Below, one piece after another: positions 1-12,773 of a stretch of 64,000 nucleotides of DNA (position 1 is its first letter; each line of letters starts with the position of its first letter). A model generated the notes under the pieces. That model was not told where the DNA came from. It ran no database searches and worked only from the letters and a program-made list of their open reading frames with translations. The translations under genes and the position numbers were made by a program. The DNA comes from Chrysopilus asiliformis (lineage: Eukaryota; Arthropoda; Insecta; Diptera; Rhagionidae). Location of the stretch: NCBI GenBank assembly GCA_964034945.1, contig OZ035960.1, forward strand, positions 15,657,403 to 15,721,402. Direction: 5' to 3'.

Positions 1-847
1 ACAATTTTAATGATTTTCTTTCAAATCGGAAGCCACCTCTATACAAAAATCTAAAAACTCCCGATTTTCACTTCTGTCTACTATATTTATTTAGATTTTT
101 CGTATCCAGATAAAGTACACACCAATGACAAAAAACGTCACCACATAGAACAAATTTGAAACGGAGGCCCTATAACCGAACAAGATATATTCGATGATAG
201 GGCCTCAGCTATAGATTAGTACAGAACTCACATCACTAATTAGTAGAGAACCTCTATGCCGGAGTATTGAATCTGTCATTTAAAACCGAGCGCGAATATT
301 GCTTTAATTCTTACTAATTCTTTACAAAATATTTTCAGGGACAAAAAAGTAATTGCTCTAGGTCCCTTATTTAGGATAATTCCCTAAAGCCCTATAAGAG
401 TAACGCCGAAATCTTTTTTTTCCACTTTTTACTCGGGAAAACTGACATTATATTTTCGAGATCACTAAACATGAATCTGATGTTGGTATTGCAAAATTCG
501 AAACGAGTAGCCCAGTTAAGAAAGTGATTTGTGGACTTTCTCGGTTTTTTCAACACAGATACCAAATCTGTACCTCATCAGCGATAGATCCACATTCTAG
601 ACTTCATATAAAAAACATTTTTTTAACTCTTCATTGATTCCGGGATTATCCATATAAACTACACTTAAAACCACTTTCTTCCAGGTTGAACACCTTATAA
701 AAATATACTGATATTTAAAGGGTCCTTTAGGATACTATTCCATAAATACACTTTTAATATATCAAACATTTTGAACAAAGAATAGACATTATTATTTTCT
801 TCCCTATTTAGAACATTGATAAAATTGACACGAGAAAAGGCGTTATC
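1..847. other. Non-coding AT-rich sequence
   Basis: No gene, RNA or convincing repeat was seen. Open frames are short and biased to A/T codons. Confidence 0.6.
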
Positions 848-1259
848 ATATCGCACATGGTCCCGTAGACTGTAGTATCTCAAAATCGGCCATTTTGAGA
901 AAAACGCATTCAAAGTTTTCATTTCAAAATAATTGTTTATGAATAATTGTTTTTTCTGTTGTCTGTACAGTAATATTTCAATTTATTACTCTTTTGATAA
1001 CAATTTACAGATCATTTGCTTCATTTTTTTTTTTTTTTTGCAATAATAAAAGATAGAGATAGGTTTGTTTTCCACAAAATCAATTTAAATTTTAAAAAAT
1101 GGGAATTTAAAAAACCAAAAAAAAAATAAATTTTAGGACTACGTTTACATTTAAATTTGTTTTTCATTTGATTCAGTCAATTTTCCTTTACATAATGGAA
1201 TAATTACTCAAAAACACATTTTTTTGAGATACTACAGTCTACGGGACCATGTGCGATAT
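848..1259. mobile_element. 412-bp element with 37-bp terminal inverted repeats
   Basis: Positions 848-884 and 1223-1259 are perfect or near-perfect inverted copies, starting ATATCGCACATGGTCCCGTA and continuing with the TGTAGTATCTCAAA stretch. The 338-bp interior is AT-rich and non-coding. No clear target duplication was found, so the superfamily is unknown. A non-autonomous MITE is the likely reading. Confidence 0.6.
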
Positions 1260-1793
1260 CTTAACAGACCATTTATATTTATGGCAAAGTTCATACGTAG
1301 AAATGCATGAAAAATTTATCAAAAAATTCTACATTCATGTCTTCTGACAATCATATCATTTTGTTCTGTGGAAAATTTTGTTTTTTTTTTTTGTTATTCT
1401 TTGAACGGTTGTCATGTTTTTTGTATCATATTATTTGTAGGTAGAAAAATATGCAGCTTCTTTGATGTAAATAAAATACGCCTTCTTTCCATTCAAACAA
1501 TTTTTATTAAGAAAATGTCCAATTTTGACGTCTACGAAGTACAGCAGAAATATCTGTATCTAATTTTTTGTTTCTCTGCTTTTTTTTTTGTTCATTAAAT
1601 GTCTAGTAACAAAGACCATTAAATGCATCAGTAGCTTTTTCTACACATTCTTTTGAACAGTTGCTGCCCTTTTCAAGGCTTTAATCAATATTCAAGTACG
1701 CAGGTATGCAAAATTTAAAACATAAACATATTTTGCTAGAAAGTCACGTAAAAACCATGAATCAGAAATGGTTCAATGGTAAAACATAAAATA

Positions 1794-2369
1794 AACATAA
1801 CAAAAGCTATAATTGCCAATCTGGCAATCATTGGAGACCCGTATGGTGATATTCGTATCAAAACTCGAACACTTGTACCAAAATTCCACTTTGAAGTCAA
1901 ACTTTCCAATAAGATTTTTTAAAATTTATTCCAATCAGATTTTGATGTATGGGAGTTTTATGTAGAATCATATCCTAAATAACTTTTGTTCTTGGACTTT
2001 TTTGATAAGATGCACCGTTTTTGAGATATTCCGAAAAAAAGTTTTCGTTCGTATGGGGGGTACCCCCCCTAATGGTCCATTTTTGCCCATTAACGAACTT
2101 AGCCTCGCATTTTACGAAAAACGGATCCACGCAAAATTTCAAGTCTCTAGCTCAATCCGTGCGCCCGCAATCCGCGCCACAGACAGACGGACAGACAGAC
2201 GGACAGACAGACGGACGGACGGACAGACGGACGGACATGCTAAATTCAACTTTTTTCATCATTCTAAACACACTGGTGTAATTCATTTTTGTGTGCGATG
2301 ACGAGATCTTGGCGTTACAAACGGTAAGGCAAAGTTAATATACCCTTTGGTTTCACCATACGGGTATAA
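1794..2369 (+). mobile_element. DINE-1-like non-autonomous Helentron, copy 1
   Basis: One end is CATAACAAAAGCTATAATTG with a short hairpin (ATTGCCAATCTGGCAAT); the other is TTTCACCATACGGGTATAA. Inside are a GGGGGGTACCCCCC palindrome and a GACAGACG/GACGGACA tetranucleotide array near 2180-2235. Short hairpin, tetranucleotide array and a TATACCC-type end are the known layout of Drosophila DINE-1/INE-1 elements. The frames it carries, rich in Thr-Asp-Arg, come from the array and are not genes. Confidence 0.7.
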
Positions 2370-2641
2370 TAAACATATTTTGTTCAATTCTTTTTCGAAA
2401 AATTTTAACAAGCCATTCAATCAGATGTTTTTTGAAGAATTTTTACGAACTAAATAATTATTTTCAAGATTTTTTTTTTTTGGATTTGAGAAAAACGCTT
2501 GATTTGCCGCGGAATTTTATCAGCATGTCAGATGTTAATCTATTTAATATAAAGATTTACCATAAAACACAGCTTAATCCACCTAATGGTAAGATGACAA
2601 CTTTCTTACACAATCAAACTGCATATGATGAATATAAGTAA

Positions 2642-3139
2642 TCATACTAATATATAAAAATGAGTTGGTGTCTGTCTGTCTGTCTGTCTGTTCCTCTTTC
2701 ACGCAAAAACGGCTGAACCGATTGATTTGAAATTTGGCATGAGTGTCTGTGGTAGTTCTGGTTCCAACATAGGCATACGGAAAAGTATCGCGAGGGCTGG
2801 GGGGAGTAGGGGGAGTAAGGGAAGGGGGTAAAGTGATTTCGAAACTTGGTTTTTGCGCTATGTTACTGTTTCGCGGGGAAACTACTGAACCGATTGTCCT
2901 GAAATTTGGCATAGATGTTCGTCGGGGTTCTAGCCCCAACATAGACCCATTAAAAAGTGGCCCGAGTGGTGGGGGAGTAAGGAGAGGTGGTAAAGTGATC
3001 TCGAAACTTAGCTCTTCCTCTATGTTACCCTTTCGCGGGGAAACTACCGAGCCGATTGGCCTGAAGTTTAGCTCCAACATAGATCATAAAAAAATTAATT
3101 GAAAAAACTTAACCCGGCAACGACGAGTATGCAAGCTAG
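2642..3139 (+). mobile_element. Non-autonomous Helitron, copy 1 (complete)
   Basis: The element starts TCATACTAATATATAAAAAT and ends with hairpin CCCGGCAACGACGAG, then TATGCAAGCTAG. It sits between A (2641) and T (3140). TC at the 5' end, a hairpin about 10 bases before CTAG, and A/T insertion are the defining Helitron features. Inside is a repeated unit with ACTACTGAACCGATT and GAAATTTGGCATAGATG. Confidence 0.8.
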
Positions 3140-3539
3140 TTGAGTATAATATAGATTGTTTTTTATACAAAAACATTGAAAATTTCGAGAACTATTTGAT
3201 GTAGAAAATTAAAATTTGGCATGGAACAGGCTTTTATCATAAGAAAAACCTCTTCCGAAAATGGGAAAAATTCAACCACCCCTTCCCTTGTTCCCAAAAA
3301 AAAAGTGGAAAAGATTTTTGCGGTTTTTGCGAAAACGGTTCGCTTTTTCCAAAATCTTGTTTCTATGGGACGATAAGAGCTTTCGAATGCAAAAAACAGC
3401 CTCAGAAAAGGAATTCGATCATCCAAATATCGTAACATCCGAAAACACGAAAAGAAGAATACACACACATACAAACATGTTGCGGACTCCTCGAACTTAC
3501 GAGTACACATACGAACCTCCATTAAGAATACAGTATTTT

Positions 3540-3860
3540 CACTACTTCGTCCTTCTAAGGATTTCGGAAGGTCCTGTTAAGATAGTGTGATTATCGTTTT
3601 TCTCAAATTTTCCGGTAAAGATCTCATCTGAGGGTTTTTGGAATCGCTGAATTTGATTTTCACGTAAATAAGTCTTGAAGGATAACAGAAGGTCCTGTTA
3701 GGATAACGTGGTTATCTTTTTCCTCAAATTTTCCGGAAAAAATTTCATCTGGGGAGTTTTCGGGTCGCTGATTCCGATTCTGAAGTCAAAAAGGCTATAA
3801 CCCTGTCTCAAAAGTAAAGATATATATTCGAAGACCAAAAAGTATATATAAGCGTGCCGA
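3540..3860 (+). mobile_element. Helitron-related fragment
   Basis: Two divergent copies of a unit with GGTCCTGTTAGGATAACG, TTTTCCGG, and a TCATCTG-GGG-TTTT stretch followed by TCGCTGA lie here. The same unit lies inside the Helitron at 41437-41935. No ends are preserved, so this is a decayed remnant. Confidence 0.45.
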
Positions 3861-6569
3861 AAGACCGATGTTATTTTGGATTTTTAATCATACTAATCAA
3901 ACACAAAGTAACTAAGTGGCGTTTGCATCAACGAAACTTAGCAACTTATGTACAACTTAAGTTACTAAAGTCCCAGAATTTCTACGGTTTAATTAAGCTT
4001 ACCGTAATTTAAGTTTTTAAGAATAGTTACGCGCAAATGAGCCTAAGAAGAATAAAATAAAAAACTTTAAATTTAAAAAGATGTATTTACTAAAAGGGAA
4101 AAATAATTTTCTGAGTGTTTTGTAACAGCAATAAAAGCGAGATGAAAGAATAAAAAATAAAATAAAGTAAATATGTATCTCGCTTTCCATTCTGACACAA
4201 AGCACCCAAAAAATCATTTTTTCCTTTTAGTACATTTAGTTAAGTAGCTTTTTTTTCAATTTTTTTTTTCATAACACATTTCTTTGACACACATCATCAC
4301 AAACTCTGAAATTATTTATTTAAGCATCTTATGAAAAAAATTTCTATGTTGTCTTTGAGTAATTGCGATTTCTTTCAAAAATGTAAAATGTAAAAGGATT
4401 AGAACAAACACACAAAATTTTAATGAAAGACCTAATAGAGCCATCTTTAACTAATTCCATAAAATTCAAAGAAAGAAAACTTTCTCACTCATGCCGAATA
4501 CAGCTCATATCAAAAATTTAATTATACTTTAAATAGAGGAATATTTTACGAACCCTTCACCTGAAGTATACTTTTCAGATTCAGTGCATCAAGTTAATGG
4601 TGCCATTTCATCCTTTCGTTTCATACGAGTATACTCTTTGATACATCATACTGCAACTGCCAATAAGTATAACTTTCAATGCTAAGAAAATAAGTTTAAC
4701 TATCTAAGACTAAGACTGAGTGCATTCTTCAAAAATTCTTCGTACACACCATTCTCGTCTACATGCATACATGATTTTTTGTGAGTACTATCAATCCATT
4801 CCCCGTGCATCATTATTATATGCCAACATCAAAAGTTTGTATGTTGAAGGACTTTCAGGCCAAGAAAATGCTGTAACGTATTCAGCTAGAACCGTACGAC
4901 AACAGCGAAGATACTGGCAAACAGCATATAAAAATATAAAAAGAACTGAGGTAGTTGCATTAACGGTAACGTTTCTCATATTCTTTTTTACAGGTCATAC
5001 GGAAGTTGAATCCGCCTGCATTATCTGAGACGATAGTAATTCGAGAATTTGTATCTTTTTCATTCAGCCCTTGACACGCTACAAGGCTGGGGGCCTACCG
5101 TGGATCCTGCGAAGGCCATATTAAAATCAATGTGGAGGAAACCAAGAGGGTGTTGGTTTGACGGTGTTAAGATGTTGTTAGTCTTTTGATGTCATTAAAT
5201 TATTTATGCTTGTTATCTTCTTGTTCATATTATTAGTTTCAAGTTTTTTCCTCAGAGTCTTTTACTATGAATCTTGTACTGGTAGTATACGATCTAACTT
5301 ATAGCAGTACGGAGAGAGTAGTATTGCATGAGGCCAAATTAACAAGGTCTCTCGGCCACCCACTGACTACCCAACGACCACCCAGCCATTTGCGTATTTA
5401 TTCAGTACCTACTTGTACTCTAAAGTCTGAATTTTTATTTGCATTTACCTTTAGGTTCTTGTAGGTGTACTGTACATATTATACAACCCCATGAAAACAA
5501 GGGATGAAATAACGTCTCCGGCTACCCCAATTGCTACAGTGATTCAAATCTCCCCCCTCCCCCCACTCCCATCCTCTCACAATATATAAGCGGAAGATGG
5601 AATTCAGGTGAAACAGAACCACCTCAATTCAAGCAAATGTTATACATATGATTTTTATCCGTTTTTACATGTTTCGCCCTACGAGTAACTTGTGCTGTTT
5701 CAATATTTCGCGGGATGATACCCGGTTCTAAATTGGTTCTTCCTTCGTGTTTCTATAGTTGTTTTTGGTTCCAACGGTATATTATAGCATGTAAGATGGC
5801 TTGTTGTACATGCTAAAGAACATTATGATGGGTCTGGCTGGCTCCTTATACTCGATTTCCTTTCGTCCTACCTCCGGTTTTGATATGTTGGTGGTGGGCC
5901 GAGTTCACTACGCCGTACTAGCATCATATACTCATTTATACAGACTGCTATCTTAGTATCTATCTATTATGTGAAGGAATATCTACATGCATGTCGATTT
6001 TATTTTGGTTTCCTAAGACCATTTATTTGTGTTGGAACCGTAAAGAAGCTTAAAAAGGATTTCTTGTTTCCTATATATGACTACTTACTACACTCGTACA
6101 CTTGTTTTATTTCATTTGGTTTCTTTCCTTTCGATTTCAACTTTGCCATCGTTACTCGTGGGTGGCACCTGAACTCAAACCATGTGCAAAGAGTAAAATC
6201 TCCTCTACTCCAGGTATAGCAATTATACCAGATTCGTCCGAACTCTACCTACGCTATTAGGCCTTGTATTTCGTAACAAAAATTTATAGCATATATATAA
6301 ATATGTGTACCATTGAATACAGAACGCACAACTTAATATAAAAATGTATACTTATGTGATCGACTTCAGGCCGATCCTACTTGCTTCGCATTATTTGTCC
6401 AATTTAATTAAGTTGAATTTCTTGAATATGAGCATAATAAATTAAACCCCATAAGCGAATATTTCATGAAAAAGTTTTATACCTACTCTTAGATTATGTG
6501 AATTATTAACTTTTCAAATTATTTTGCAACGGAACAATTTTTTTTTTCATTGCAGACTCCACGTCGGAT
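3861..6569. other. Intergenic sequence without recognisable gene
   Basis: The longest frames are about 100 codons and show no domain, signal or codon bias. No repeat shared with the rest of the window was seen. Confidence 0.5.
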
Positions 6570-7192
6570 TTTTTATACCCGTATGGTGAAACCAAAGGGT
6601 ATATTAACTTTGCCTTACCGTTTGTAACGCCAAGATCCCGTCATCACACACAAAAATAAATTACACCAGTGTGTTTAGAATGATAAAAATAATTAATTTT
6701 TGCATGTCCGTCCGTCTGTCTGTCCGTCTGTCCGTCTGTCCGTCTGTCCGTCTGTCCGTCTGTCCGTCTGTCCGTCTGTCCGTCTGTCTGTCCGTCTGTC
6801 CGTCTGTGGCGCGGATTGCGGGCGCATGGATTGAGCTAGAGACTTGAAAGTTTGCACAGATCCGTTTTTCGTAAAATGCGAGGCTAGGTTCGTTAATGGG
6901 CAAAAATGGACCATTAGGGGGGGTACCCCCCATAGGAATGAAAACGTTTTTCGCGAATATCTCAAAAACTGTGCATCCTATCAAAAAAGTGCAAGAACAA
7001 AAGTTATTGAGAATATGATTCTACATAAAACTCCCATACATCAAAATCCGATTGGAATAAATTTTAAAAAATCTTATTGGAATGTTTGACTTCAAAGTGG
7101 AATTTTGGTATAACTGTTCGAATTTTGATACGAATATCACCATACGGGTCTCCAATGATTGCCAGATTGGCAATTATAGCTTTTGTTATGTT
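6570..7192 (-). mobile_element. DINE-1-like Helentron, copy 2 (longest array)
   Basis: Reverse orientation relative to copy 1: it begins TTTTTTATACCCGTATGGTG and ends ATTGCCAGATTGGCAATTAT then AGCTTTTGTTATG. The tetranucleotide array at about 6706-6806 is roughly 100 bp of GTCCGTCT repeats, the longest of all copies. Confidence 0.72.
6706..6806. repeat. GTCCGTCT tetranucleotide microsatellite
   Basis: An almost uninterrupted run of GTCC/GTCT units inside Helentron copy 2. Array length differs strongly between copies (absent at 22538, about 55 bp at copy 1), as expected for slippage. Confidence 0.85.
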
Positions 7193-7289
7193 TATTTTTG
7201 TTAAAGTGAATTTCCTGGTACATAGAGAATAGTATCTAAAAATTTTAAATTAAAATTTTCAAATTTTTTTATTTGCAGAAGAACATTAA

Positions 7290-8484
7290 TGCCCGAGGTC
7301 TTCATATTTAGTTTTTCTGTCAGATAGCTATACCGCAGATAAAGATATCTCGGAGATATCTTTAACTTGGGCATCTTCATGAAAATTCCAACTCGGTATA
7401 GCAACTCTCGAAATAAGGTTCCACAACTCCTGCACACTGGATACAATAAAACACCACCTTGATACAAACTATCGTGACGTCACATAAAGAGGTATTTTCT
7501 ATAATTGTGTGTTCTTATTAAAGGATTTTCGAAGTGAAAGGTACGATGTAAATTATCCGTTATAGCTTTCGAGTAATTCACCACCTTTATATCTTGTTTC
7601 GCGAAGCAAAGAACCGAAGAAATCAATGAAATCGTGGTCGAAATAGTGACCTTAAATTTATAATCAAAAGCAGCATCACGGCTTGTTTCTCATCACGAAG
7701 GCTATTGTTTTGAATGTTTTATTATCCGGTCGTGGCGCTGATAGCACTTCTGTCAAATGGAAACGATTTTCGGATTTCTTGTATGGTGTTTGGGATTTTT
7801 ATCATATCATGATCCAGCGCCGCAATAACTTTTGAAACCTTAGCTACCACACGACCAGTGAGACTAGCCGAAACTTTTGAGAAATCAGAACACGCCCTTA
7901 AAAAAACAACCTGTCGCATAAAACCGTAAAGCCAACAATGGTTGATCTCTGGGTGGCATTGCTCTGCTTCTGAAAATATTTAATAACAATAAATAACAAA
8001 TTTCGTTTTTGCCTATTATGATTAATACAGATTTCAGCTTCAATTCTAGGCAAAAGTGCTTGAAATGTTGCTTTTGTTAAGCGAAATCTCATAACAAATT
8101 CACTTTCACTCCAAGTATCAAAATGATTCACCCTTATTTGCAGTACGTAGGGTCTTGAAATGATTGCTGGTTCATCACTGTCAGAGTCAGAAAAAATATT
8201 CACTTCCATTAACGAATCCATAGGTTTTTTCATACATTTTAACTTTCCGATTTCAATATTTTAATTTTATTCTATAACTGTCAACAACTGCTTTAAAAAA
8301 GGAGTGGTGGCGCTGGGGTAAAAATATACAGATATCTCGACCTCAGACAAAGAGATAACTTTACCCGAGAGATATCTTTATCTCGATGTTTTTTGCTACG
8401 AAGACTTCCATTTTTTTAGATATACTTAGTATATCTCCCAATTGGTGTTATCCGCAGTATATCTGGGACTGAAGACTTCGGGCA
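7290..8484 (-). mobile_element. Harbinger (PIF/Harbinger) DNA transposon, degenerate
   Basis: The ends are inverted: TGCCCGAGGTCTTCA at 7290 and TGAAGACTTCGGGCA at 8484. They are flanked by TAA at 7287-7289 and 8485-8487, the TWA target duplication typical of this superfamily. Inside lie two minus-strand pieces of a HARBI1-like transposase. At 1195 bp it is far shorter than an autonomous element, so it has lost sequence and cannot transpose by itself. The same TAA/TTA duplication is seen at many MITEs in this window. Confidence 0.8.
7722..8233 (-). pseudogene. HARBI1-like transposase remnant
   Basis: Two minus-strand frames together resemble the N-terminal half of HARBI1-like nucleases. The first (8233-7898) has RPYVLQIRVNHFD and EFVMRFRLTKATFQALLPRI. 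The second (7919-7722) has SLTGRVVAKVSKVIAALDHD followed by MIKIPNTIQEI. The segment between them is shortened and the DDE catalytic half is missing, so it is a broken gene. Confidence 0.72.
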
Positions 8485-8757
8485 TAAGTCCAATATTTTG
8501 TATACAGTTTAGAAAAACGGAAAAAACGGTTTGGAAATACGGGAAAAATACAACTTTTGACAAAAAAAAACGTCAGTCTCAGAGGACCTTCGAAAAAAAA
8601 TAAAAGTTTTAATATTATTTTATTAGCATTTTTAGTGTATGGCACGTATCTGCCACTAGACGTGTATGTTGCTTTAGTCGCAGATACGTGCCATAGATCC
8701 TAAAGTCCTAAATGTTGAGTAAATCCTGTTTACAATCTGGTTGTATGTAAAAACTGG

Positions 8758-9143
8758 TCACAAAACTAATATATAAAAATGAGTTGGTGTCGGCCTGTCT
8801 GTCTGTCTGTCTGCCTGTTCCTCGGCTGAACCGATTGTCTTGAAATTTGACATGAGTGTCTGTGGTAGTTCTGGTTCCAACATAGGCATACGGAAAAGAA
8901 TAGCGAGGGGTGGGGGGAGTAAGGGGAGTGGGTAAAGTGATTTCGAAACTTAGTTTTTGCGCTATGTTACTCTTTCGCGGGGAAACTACTGAACCGATTG
9001 ACCTGAAATTTGGCATAGATGTTCGTCGGGGGTCGAGCCCCAACATAGACCCATTACAAAGTTTTTAAGTTCTTTCCGGTTTTCTTCGTATTCTAAAACT
9101 TAGACAAAAAGCTTAACCCGGCATCTACGGGAATGCAAGCTAG
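8758..9143 (+). mobile_element. Non-autonomous Helitron, copy 2
   Basis: It is a close relative of 2642-3139: ACTAATATATAAAAATGAGT near the 5' end, CTGTCTGTCTG tract, GAACCGATTGACCTGAAATT inside, and a 3' end CCCGGCATCTACGGG then AATGCAAGCTAG followed by T. The 5' boundary is less certain because the TC is not preceded by A. Confidence 0.7.
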
Positions 9144-10645
9144 TAGTAGATAAAAGTAGTAGTAAAATAGTAGTAGATAAAAGTAGAAATTGCAACTTTT
9201 AGATTTTTACGCAAACCTTCATATTGGCAGCTGTCGATTGAAATCGGTTCGACCATAGACAAACCTCTAAGATACCACGAATGGAACAAATAAAAGTGGT
9301 TCTTTTCTGAATCAGTGAGCTTTCAAGTTTTAGAAGAAGCTTTTAGTAACAATTCATATTTTTTTGGGATGTTAAATATATTTTTTAGTTATTTACGCTT
9401 TAATTTTTTAAGGCGATTCTTTTAACAAAAAAAATCAATTCCGGGTGTTTTAAACATAATAATGCGAAATTATGGAAAATTAAATTGAATTTTCGATTCA
9501 AAAATCCTTTGTTGAACTGCATAAACTCTTTGCAAACATAAAAGTCACGGAACTCCAACGTGTACAAAATGAAATTAAATAAAGTTTTTTTTTCTTTGTA
9601 GTCGTTGATTGAAAAGCTTAACATTAAGATCTACTGGTCATTCGAATTGTCAATAAAAAACTGCATTAAATTAATTAAAGGCGCAATGGCAAGCAGCAGA
9701 CTGATTGTTAAAAATGACATCAAAACCGTCAAGTTACCTCATTTGACATTGATTATACACCAAGCCAAGCCCAAAAATGTGTCGAAACAAAAAAAAAACA
9801 TCAGCAAGATAGAAGGATACCCTATTTTACCGCCCACTAACATTGAGATTCTTACATATATTCGTCAAAAAACGACCTTTACCATCTCATACATGCATAC
9901 GCGATGACAAAGTACATATATGGACAATGAAACAGGGAAATAAATAAATCCATCAGAAATAACTAAAGATCTAACTTACCATACCAACCCCATGTAAGTC
10001 CATTTAATCCCTTTAGAAAACAAACGAAAAGGATATCAACAAACAAGCGGCCAAACATATTAATTAAAATCACGCGAACTGAATCTATTCACTTCTATGG
10101 CCCATTCCATCCTATAATATATACATTGACACTGTGACCTGATCCGATTTCATACAAAATGGGAGAACAATATACATAGTTGAAAAGGCCGTCCGTTCGA
10201 GGCTGATAATATTCCATCTTACCCGGAATCCGGAGTCCTTGATTTCCATCATTTCATTTCAAGTTGAAAGAGTGAAGCCGCTAATCCTAACTACACGATT
10301 TTAGAGATATTCACGTCCGTACGTAGTAAAATAATATACAGGCAGTTCGGAATATACAGAGAGAACGGATGGATGAACCCATATAGACAAATGATAAAAA
10401 TGCTAGCAAGATAAATTTTCATGATATCACCCGGACACATGCAATCGTATATGAGTTTAGAGATAGTCCTTCGCCACAATCGGAGGAGCTAAAATCACGT
10501 CGTCTATAAGAAAAACCATGGCAACGTTTTTTGTACAGTCGAACCCGGATAAAAACAATTAAAAATATCCTCGGGTGTGAAATGAAAGAATTTTTTCAAA
10601 ATCACAATCTATATATATAGTAAAAAAATGTGAAAAAAATTTCAA
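9144..10645. other. Intergenic sequence without recognisable gene
   Basis: There is a small AGTAGTAGATAAA tandem just after the Helitron end (9143-9190) and otherwise nothing that can be named. Confidence 0.5.
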
Positions 10646-10649
10646 TTAA

Positions 10650-10835
10650 CACGTTGACTGCCAGACCAATTTTGCAAAAATGTAAGGGAGATGCCAATAC
10701 ATGTAGACGTATGTAGAATGTACGTATGTATGTATGTATTGATGTAGATTGTAGACCCAGCTATCGAAAATGATAGCCTTGGCCGCTCATGAATCATAGT
10801 GCCAATCAAAAATGATAGCCATGGCAGTCAATGTG
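10650..10835. mobile_element. piggyBac-type MITE A (186 bp)
   Basis: Inverted ends CACGTTGACTGCCA and TGGCAGTCAATGTG are flanked by TTAA at 10646-10649 and 10836-10839. TTAA duplication with C-starting ends is characteristic of the piggyBac superfamily. A TATG microsatellite lies inside. Confidence 0.72.
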
Positions 10836-10839
10836 TTAA

Positions 10840-12661
10840 AAAAATAACTTCGGTGACGAATTGATTTTTCGATTTATTTTAATTTAAAAAAATCAATAAA
10901 TGTCTTCAAAATTACATTTTATCTTATAACTATTTTGGAAAAATAAAATTAAAAATCTTTTTGAAATTTATCTTGTTTTCGTAAAATATTTTCAGTGCTC
11001 TTTACATTTTTATAAAACGATTTTTGCCAATTGCAGCAAATCGGAAATGCTGCTCAGAATTACGGCACGACTTCTAAGTGTTAACGTATTTCTGTTTGAC
11101 ATATTACATGCAACAGGGCCAAACGAAAGCAAAGCGGCGACCGCTCCAAAACTTGTAGTTGCTCCCCTCCCCGTTCTCATTTAGAAAAAAAAAATATGAA
11201 ATTGAATTTTTGTGTGCCTAAATGTTTCAAAAGACCGATCATAAGAGAAAGAGATTGTTTAAATTTTGGGTTATATTTAAAATGTTTAAAAAGTCAAATT
11301 TTCTTTCAATAGAAAACCATAAAAATCAATATGCCACAGGTAAAAATATTTCTAAGCCCTTCTCAGTACGGTTCTGTCTATGTAGACATCTTCTTCCGGG
11401 TTAAACTGTAAAACTCTATTCAAATATTCAATTATGTCTATGATAGAGTAAAACTTTTAACTTGGATCGATAGTACCACGAAAGACAAGATTAACTCTAG
11501 ATACAAATATGTATGGTTGTCCCAAATTACTGCAAAAATCTCAGCGACCTGCTAACATCCACAGCAAGGCACAGATCCTGAATCCAAGAAAATCAACTCA
11601 TATCAAATCCCAGGAAAATCAAAACAATAATAGTTTATCTAGTTTGAATACCATTAGACTGAAGAGTTTTGTGCAAAAGAATAATCTACACAACTTCAAT
11701 TTGAAAAACAAATTTTCCCATGAATTGAAAACTTTCCAACAACGTCCCGGTCCCCGAAATTTTGAATTGGGGGCGAAATGTTTTCTGTGATTTTCAAATT
11801 CTTACACATGACAAGTTAAAATTGGATATACATAGAATGGCAATGAATCGTCCATCGTATGGGAATGAATCCTTTAACAAATTTTCATTTATAAACAGAA
11901 TCTAACCTTTAACTCGACAAACGAATGCTATCTAACCTAAAGATCTGACATGTTAATTGTGTACGTCTGCCCTATTCAAAAGGGTAAAACGACCAAAAAG
12001 TATCCCATGAACGAAAAACATATACTAGACTTGATTGTAATGAATGGATGATACGATAAGAACCTTGTGCATTAAAACGAACGAAAACGAAACGAAATGA
12101 AACGGACAGGGCAGGACAGGATAGGCCTATTAATATAGTCAATGGTAGTAGACTTGGTTGGCCCCATAGTATTTAGAGTCCTCAGAGGATCCTGGTGGTC
12201 TCTTAAAAACTACCTACACACGAATCCGTAAACGGTACAATGTATTGTACTATGAGTGCTTTTTGGGACGAACTGATTCTGGGTGTGTTTCACAAATAGC
12301 GAATTGTTCTCGTTTTCCATGGCATGGCCGGAAAGGATATCCGGGGCACAGTATAACGGATTCAAAACATTTGTCCAGATTACAATCTCCAAATGGTGAA
12401 TTTGAATTTTACTATTATGCTGAATTCCAATCTAAAGCAAATAAGCAAAACAATATAATGAAAATAAAATGAACTTAAACTGATCGCTGCAAGTTGGGAT
12501 AGACTTTGAAATTTAAATTTAAACTGACTAATTTGATTAAATGTACACGCTTCCAATCAGAAAATAAAGGCACTGTAATTAGATCCACTGCACCTGCATT
12601 GACACAAAATCCTGGCAGTTTATTTTAAAACAGTTTGATTAGTCGAAAGCAAATTTTTTTT
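10840..12661. other. Intergenic sequence without recognisable gene
   Basis: Short frames only. An ACGAAAACGAAACGAAATG tract near 12080 is low-complexity. No element ends were found. Confidence 0.5.
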
Positions 12662-12773
12662 ACTATCATTCTGTTTGTGAAAATAAAATCGTAAAATATT
12701 CAATCTATCTGAATTTCTTTTTTCAGATAGATTGAATATTTTACGATTTTATTTTCACAAACAGAATGCTAGT
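12662..12773. repeat. Nearly perfect hairpin, about 51-bp arms
   Basis: ACTATCATTCTGTTTGTGAA onward is mirrored on the other strand ending TTCACAAACAGAATGCTAGT, with a loop of about 10 bases. Arms are too long and too perfect for a typical animal miRNA precursor; a foldback MITE is more likely. Confidence 0.75.

Noticed and set aside
2002..2301. Open frames rich in Thr-Asp-Arg-Arg repeats (also at 6661-6984, 15856-16137, 44654-44893 and 58220-58447)
   Set aside because: They are translations of the GACGGACA arrays inside Helentron copies, occur in several frames at once and vary in length between copies.
4720..5028. 102-residue frame in the left intergenic region
   Set aside because: No homology recognised, no start context or codon bias, and an overlapping antisense frame of similar quality.
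6706..6806. CRISPR-like regular array
   Set aside because: Units are 4-8 bp with no spacers; it is a microsatellite in a eukaryotic transposon.
12662..12773. miRNA precursor
   Set aside because: The stem is over 50 bp and nearly perfect with a small loop, unlike animal pre-miRNA; a foldback repeat is more likely.
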